The notes under the pieces were generated by a model. That model was not told the DNA's origin. It saw nothing but the letters and a program-made list of their open reading frames with translations, and made no database searches. DNA of 26,173 bases from a virus: positions 1 to 26,173 of the IMG/VR virus record IMGVR_UViG_3300037847_002934; one strand, 5' to 3'. Shown here piece after piece: positions 23,792 through 26,173 of this stretch; the stretch's first letter is position 1; each line of letters opens with the position of its first letter. A program made the position numbers and the translations under genes.

Positions 23792-23888
23792 GGCCGTGGC
23801 GCATCTTTTTAGAGCCTTTCTTTACTGCCTTCTTTTTCTTAGGCGGACGGCCCTTCTTTGTGCCGTAAGTTCCAGGGCCCTTAGGCAT
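23781..23888 (-). CDS. 35-residue Lys-rich protein, MPKGPGTYG type
   Basis: A short ORF: MPKGPGTYGTKKGRPPKKKK, then AVKKGSKKMRHGHGC. The N-terminus MPKGPGTYG(T/S)K...GRPPKK is familiar from many cyanophage genomes and supports the cyanophage assignment. K-K-G-R-P-P-K-K resembles an AT-hook core (G-R-P flanked by basic residues), which would bind the minor groove of DNA; that is inference. Ends with H-G-H-G-C. It starts 36 bases after the terminase stop and overlaps the next gene. Confidence 0.75.
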   Translation of the reverse strand: MPKGPGTYGTKKGRPPKKKKAVKKGSKKMRHGHGC

Positions 23889-23924
23889 GGCGCAAAATGC
23901 GACGACAACACCAGTCTAAACCAG

Positions 23925-25178
23925 TTAGTACAGCCTGTAACTGGTGGTGCCGAGGGTTTCGGGTTTTGCCAAGTTGAATTGTTGGAGGCATAAGTAGCCG
24001 AAGGCGTCGAATGCGTGGTCTACGCCTAAGTTTTTGTTGGGGAGGCCGGTGCCTGGGGCGTAGGTGAGGGTGCGGAGGGCTTTGATCAGTTCTTTGCAGC
24101 GGGGGTGGATTAGGACGCGGCGCGTTCCAGACGCATCTAGTAATCCGGTGTTGACGGCGGTGATTTTGTCGCGGATTTTCCAGGGGGAGCGGGGGGATTG
24201 GACGTTGAAACCGCTGCGGCGGAGGATTGCGTGGTCGGTTACGCCGACTCCGCTGGTTTTGCGGGCTCCGCCAGTTGGGTCGGGGCAGGCGATGATTCGT
24301 CGGTCCACGCCATAGCGGCGGGTTACTTCTTCTGCGAAGTCCCAGGTGGTTGCGCCGCCGGTGAGCATTATTTCGTCGAAGACGTAGAGGTTTTGGTCGT
24401 GTTTGACGGCGACGATGCCGCTCATTGGGTCAACGTTGAAGTCCACGCCTAGGAGCAGGGGTTGGATGGAGATGTCTTTTGCGGTGGTGGATATGTTGTC
24501 GTCGGAGAAACTTATGGCGACGAGGCCGGTTAGGTTCTCGAAGCTGGCTTCAAATTCTTGGCGGAAGGTTCGTTGGTCTAGTTGTGCGCGAGCGGCTTCA
24601 ACTTCTGTGGGGCTGACGTTACCGCCTTCGATGGTTGTGAAGCTCCAGCGCTTCCATAAATTGCTGGTGTCTTCTTCGACGAAGCACCATAAGTCGTAAA
24701 ACCAGCTGGCGGTGCCGTCGGGGGTTGAGATGAATAGGGCCCAGCCTTCTTTGTCGGCTAAGGCGGGTCTTATGACCTCGAACCAGACCTCGGCGTCCAT
24801 GAATGCGGCTTCGTCGAGAACTACCCCGCTGAGGCTGCGGCCACGCAGGGCCATGGCGTTTTCAGTGCCTTTTAGTTCGATTGTTGAGTCGTTTATTAGG
24901 TCCAGGCGGAGGTCGGTTTCGTTCTTTGTGCGGATGTATTCCTTAGGGACGATCTTTTTTAGGGTCTTCCAGGCGATGTCTTTCGCCATGCGGTAGGTGG
25001 GGGCGCAGTAAAAGAAGGTTTCACCGGGGCGTTCCAGGGCTTTGGTGAAGAGTTCGACGCAGGAGAGGTAGGACTTGCCGAAGCGGCGGCCTGCTACGAG
25101 GACTCGGAATCTATTTTTTGCGCTGAATACTTCGCCTTGCGCGGGACGAAGACTTAGGTCGAGTGTTTTTGTCGCCAA
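23925..25178 (-). CDS. terL: Terminase large subunit
   Basis: A 417-residue protein. ATPase part: Walker A AGRRFGKS (29-36), the segment YCAPTYRMAKDIAW (57-70), Walker B VVLDEAAFMD (119-128; D122, E123) and the coupling motif STP (151-153). Nuclease part (RNase H fold): LGVDFNVDPMSG with D246, the second acidic site around D300 (ACPDPTGG), and GVDHAFDAFGYL with D388/D391. All key acidic residues are present, so it looks intact. The protein packs DNA into the head through the portal. The gene has a striking strand bias: on the plus strand G far exceeds C (for example 25 G against 12 C in the line at 24001), unlike the capsid gene. Confidence 0.95.
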   Translation of the reverse strand: MATKTLDLSLRPAQGEVFSAKNRFRVLVAGRRFGKSYLSCVELFTKALERPGETFFYCAPTYRMAKDIAWKTLKKIVPKEYIRTKNETDLRLDLINDSTIELKGTENAMALRGRSLSGVVLDEAAFMDAEVWFEVIRPALADKEGWALFISTPDGTASWFYDLWCFVEEDTSNLWKRWSFTTIEGGNVSPTEVEAARAQLDQRTFRQEFEASFENLTGLVAISFSDDNISTTAKDISIQPLLLGVDFNVDPMSGIVAVKHDQNLYVFDEIMLTGGATTWDFAEEVTRRYGVDRRIIACPDPTGGARKTSGVGVTDHAILRRSGFNVQSPRSPWKIRDKITAVNTGLLDASGTRRVLIHPRCKELIKALRTLTYAPGTGLPNKNLGVDHAFDAFGYLCLQQFNLAKPETLGTTSYRLY

Positions 25179-25187
25179 AGAGCGGAT

Positions 25188-25631
25188 TTACTCGGGTTTT
25201 TCGATCTTAACCTTAATTTCGGGTAATGTGCTACTTACTTCTGGTTGGTCGCAGCCGACCATACGGGCCAGGGAATCGAGAACGTTTGCGGCGGTTTGCA
25301 TTTGGCCGCGTTTGATGGCTGAGTTGTAGAGGCGTGAGCGCATTGAGAAGATTCGGGAGGCCATTTCCTCGCGTTCGCGGTCAAAATCTTCGCGATTTAG
25401 CGCTTGGACGGCTTTCCAGTCGCGGAATGCGGTGGCACGTCCCACCTGTTCTTTTGATGCGTGGTCGAGAACAAGTTGGAGGGCAGGAAGTCCTTCGAGT
25501 TGACGGCGGTACAGCCGCATGATGCGTGCTTCCTGGATGTCCTTCGGGTTCTTAGGACCACCGAATCGTTTTACTTCTTTGGGTTCGGAGGTGTTTTCAT
25601 CCATAGCAAAAGGCACGACCTTTTCGGACAC
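25188..25631 (-). CDS. terS: Terminase small subunit (putative)
   Basis: A 147-residue protein from a GTG at 25631 (an ATG at 25604, MDENTSEP, is an alternative; neither has a strong ribosome site). It lies nine bases before terL. The content is helical and charged: NPKDIQEARIMRLYRRQLEG, then LVLDHASKEQVGRATAFRDW (a helix-turn-helix-like stretch, about 55-75), REDFDREREEMASRIFSMRS and QMQTAANVLDSLARMVG (C-terminal oligomerisation helices). Small terminase subunits recognise the packaging site and are poorly conserved. The call rests on position, size and helix pattern. Confidence 0.72.
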   Translation of the reverse strand: MSEKVVPFAMDENTSEPKEVKRFGGPKNPKDIQEARIMRLYRRQLEGLPALQLVLDHASKEQVGRATAFRDWKAVQALNREDFDREREEMASRIFSMRSRLYNSAIKRGQMQTAANVLDSLARMVGCDQPEVSSTLPEIKVKIEKPE

Positions 25632-25641
25632 ATTAGCAAGT

Positions 25642-25659
25642 TATATCGCCAGAGATATA
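25642..25659. promoter_or_regulatory. Perfect inverted repeat ahead of terS
   Basis: TATATC (25642-25647), six bases (GCCAGA), GATATA (25654-25659). It lies 11 bases upstream of the terS GTG, a place suited to an operator or to an mRNA hairpin over the ribosome site. With short A/T-rich arms it may also be chance. Confidence 0.4.
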
Positions 25660-25735
25660 GGTGCTCTTTTAAACAGGGGGTGTGCTACATTGTGTTTGCT
25701 CTTCAACCCCTGCCCCCCGGTAGCACAATAGAAAA

Positions 25736-25768
25736 GTTTGGCGGTATTTATTTAAGTTCCCCGCAAAC
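25736..25768. repeat. Imperfect inverted repeat with an A/T-rich loop
   Basis: GTTTGGCGG (25736-25744) pairs with CCGCAAAC (25761-25768) except for one unpaired G. The intervening 16 bases are A/T-rich (TATTTATTTAAG). It could be an operator or a packaging or replication site; nothing decides between these. Confidence 0.35.
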
Positions 25769-25831
25769 CGCTAGGGTATGTGCGATTTGCTACCCCACCC
25801 CGTCACATGTAGCACATAGATTTGTATCACA

Positions 25832-25863
25832 TTGACAGACAGGGTGGCAGGATGTAGTATAAT
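25832..25863 (+). promoter_or_regulatory. Sigma-70-type promoter, rightward
   Basis: A perfect -35 box TTGACA (25832-25837) is followed by TAGTAT (25855-25860) at a 17-base spacing, or by a perfect TATAAT (25858-25863) at 20 bases. Either would direct transcription to the right, away from the late genes. The spacing ambiguity lowers confidence. Confidence 0.55.
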
Positions 25864-25929
25864 AAAGAAGTGAGGGGGAGAGGCTTAGCCCTTACTCTCA
25901 CTAGCGGGTCTGGCATTTTCAGCCGGGTC

Positions 25930-25940
25930 TGTGCTACAAT
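25930..25940 (+). promoter_or_regulatory. Extended -10 element within the fourth repeat
   Basis: TGCTACAAT (25932-25940) fits an extended -10 (TG, one base, then TACAAT). No good -35 is seen at the correct distance. It would start a rightward transcript with a leader of about 190 bases before the ATG at 26134. Confidence 0.4.
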
Positions 25941-26054
25941 ACCTACAGTTCGACGGAGGCAACCGACCACACCGCACCAGCAGCCGAAGAGAATCGACGC
26001 AGAAAAGCCAGACCACTAGGTTGCTGGGCGCTGCTAAGGGGTTTCCAGTAGGCG

Positions 26055-26073
26055 TTCACGCTTCACGCTTCGC
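26055..26073 (+). repeat. Short TTCACGC tandem repeat
   Basis: TTCACGC occurs twice in tandem (26055-26068), followed by the related TTCGC. It is in the untranslated leader region. Function unknown, possibly chance. Confidence 0.5.
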
Positions 26074-26133
26074 ACCTTGAAAACAACCGTTAAAGCCGGG
26101 GAGATATTAGATCTGTTCCTTCTCTTTCTTGTC

Positions 26134-26173
26134 ATGAACAAAACGACTCAGACAACATTCAAAGGACTCAGCG
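26134..26173 (+). CDS. Possible rightward gene, cut by the window edge
   Basis: An open frame starts with ATG at 26134 (MNKTTQTTFKGLS) and runs to the window end. It is the first plausible ORF downstream of the rightward promoter elements. No Shine-Dalgarno sequence is found directly upstream, so the start is uncertain. No family can be assigned from 13 residues. Confidence 0.35.
   Translation, partial: MNKTTQTTFKGLS

Larger units (their letters stand above)
25681..25937. repeat. Four copies of TGTGCTAC in both orientations
   Basis: TGTGCTAC occurs on the plus strand at 25681-25688 and 25930-25937, and on the minus strand at 25720-25727 and 25809-25816. Copies 1 and 3 extend to TGTGCTACAT and copy 4 to TGTGCTACAAT. 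Four copies of an 8-mer in 257 bases are very unlikely by chance, so they are probably binding sites or promoter elements of a common family. Confidence 0.65.
25632..26133. other. Intergenic control region with no clear gene
   Basis: About 500 bases between terS and the right end. I see no convincing ORF on either strand; a 33-codon minus frame at 26034-26135 (MTRKRRNRSNISPALTVVFK onwards) is possible but unsupported. It holds four TGTGCTAC words, a TATATC/GATATA inverted repeat, a GTTTG-type stem-loop, G-rich runs on both strands (GGGGTGGGG and GGGGGGCAGGGG on minus), plus-strand promoter elements, and a short TTCACGC tandem repeat. A packaging site next to terS would fit here, but none can be identified. 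Confidence 0.6.

Noticed and set aside
25941-26040. A tRNA-like segment around the GTTCGA word at 25948
   Set aside because: No matching acceptor, D or anticodon arms could be drawn around it.

Overview
The window is the virion-structure module of a tailed phage, probably a siphovirus of marine picocyanobacteria (Synechococcus or Prochlorococcus type). The long-tail call rests on a lambda-order tail cluster with a ~1,030-residue tape measure and no sheath or baseplate genes. The cyanophage call rests on recognition only: a tail fibre beginning with an NHDY-type N-terminus, a tiny MPKGPGTYG...GRPPKKKK protein, the DNAs' YadA-like fibre repeats, and a phage-borne outer-membrane beta-barrel protein. 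No host gene, integrase or repressor gene is visible.

Almost everything is on the minus strand, so gene order runs from right to left. Packaging: terS (25188-25631) and terL (23925-25178). Next come three tiny polycationic genes (23335-23888), a tail-tube-like gene (22858-23274) in an unusual place, and a fourth basic gene (22587-22847). Head: portal (21115-22566), a short Lys-rich ORF, scaffold (20271-20978) and major capsid protein (19129-20208), followed by an intrinsic terminator. Neck: four small connector, stopper, completion and terminator genes (17242-19073).

Tail: the assembly chaperone G (16857-17213) has an out-of-frame T extension (16673-16861) reachable by a +1 shift at a TCC TGA C site. 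Then come the tape measure (13556-16645) and homologues of lambda M, L, K, I and J down to 7343. Fibres: a collar-domain fibre, a BppU-like adaptor, a collagen-like short protein and two Mtd_N-type fibres lead into a chain of six genes with overlapping stop and start codons (2799 down to 387). This chain ends with a tail-fibre assembly chaperone, a 57-aa protein, a secreted His-rich peptide and an outer-membrane barrel protein. A strong intrinsic terminator (307-351) closes it. A small membrane protein and the start of another gene lie beyond.

The right end (25632-26133) is a ~500-bp intergenic control region between the leftward late genes and apparently rightward transcription. It has a consensus -35, a -10 region, four copies of TGTGCTAC in both orientations, and inverted repeats.

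The most notable observations are the antizyme-like +1 frameshift site in the tail chaperone, the displaced tail-tube gene, an L homologue that stops where the Fe-S domain should begin, paired hairpins ahead of the capsid gene, and the repeat-rich control region. No endolysin or replication gene was found here.
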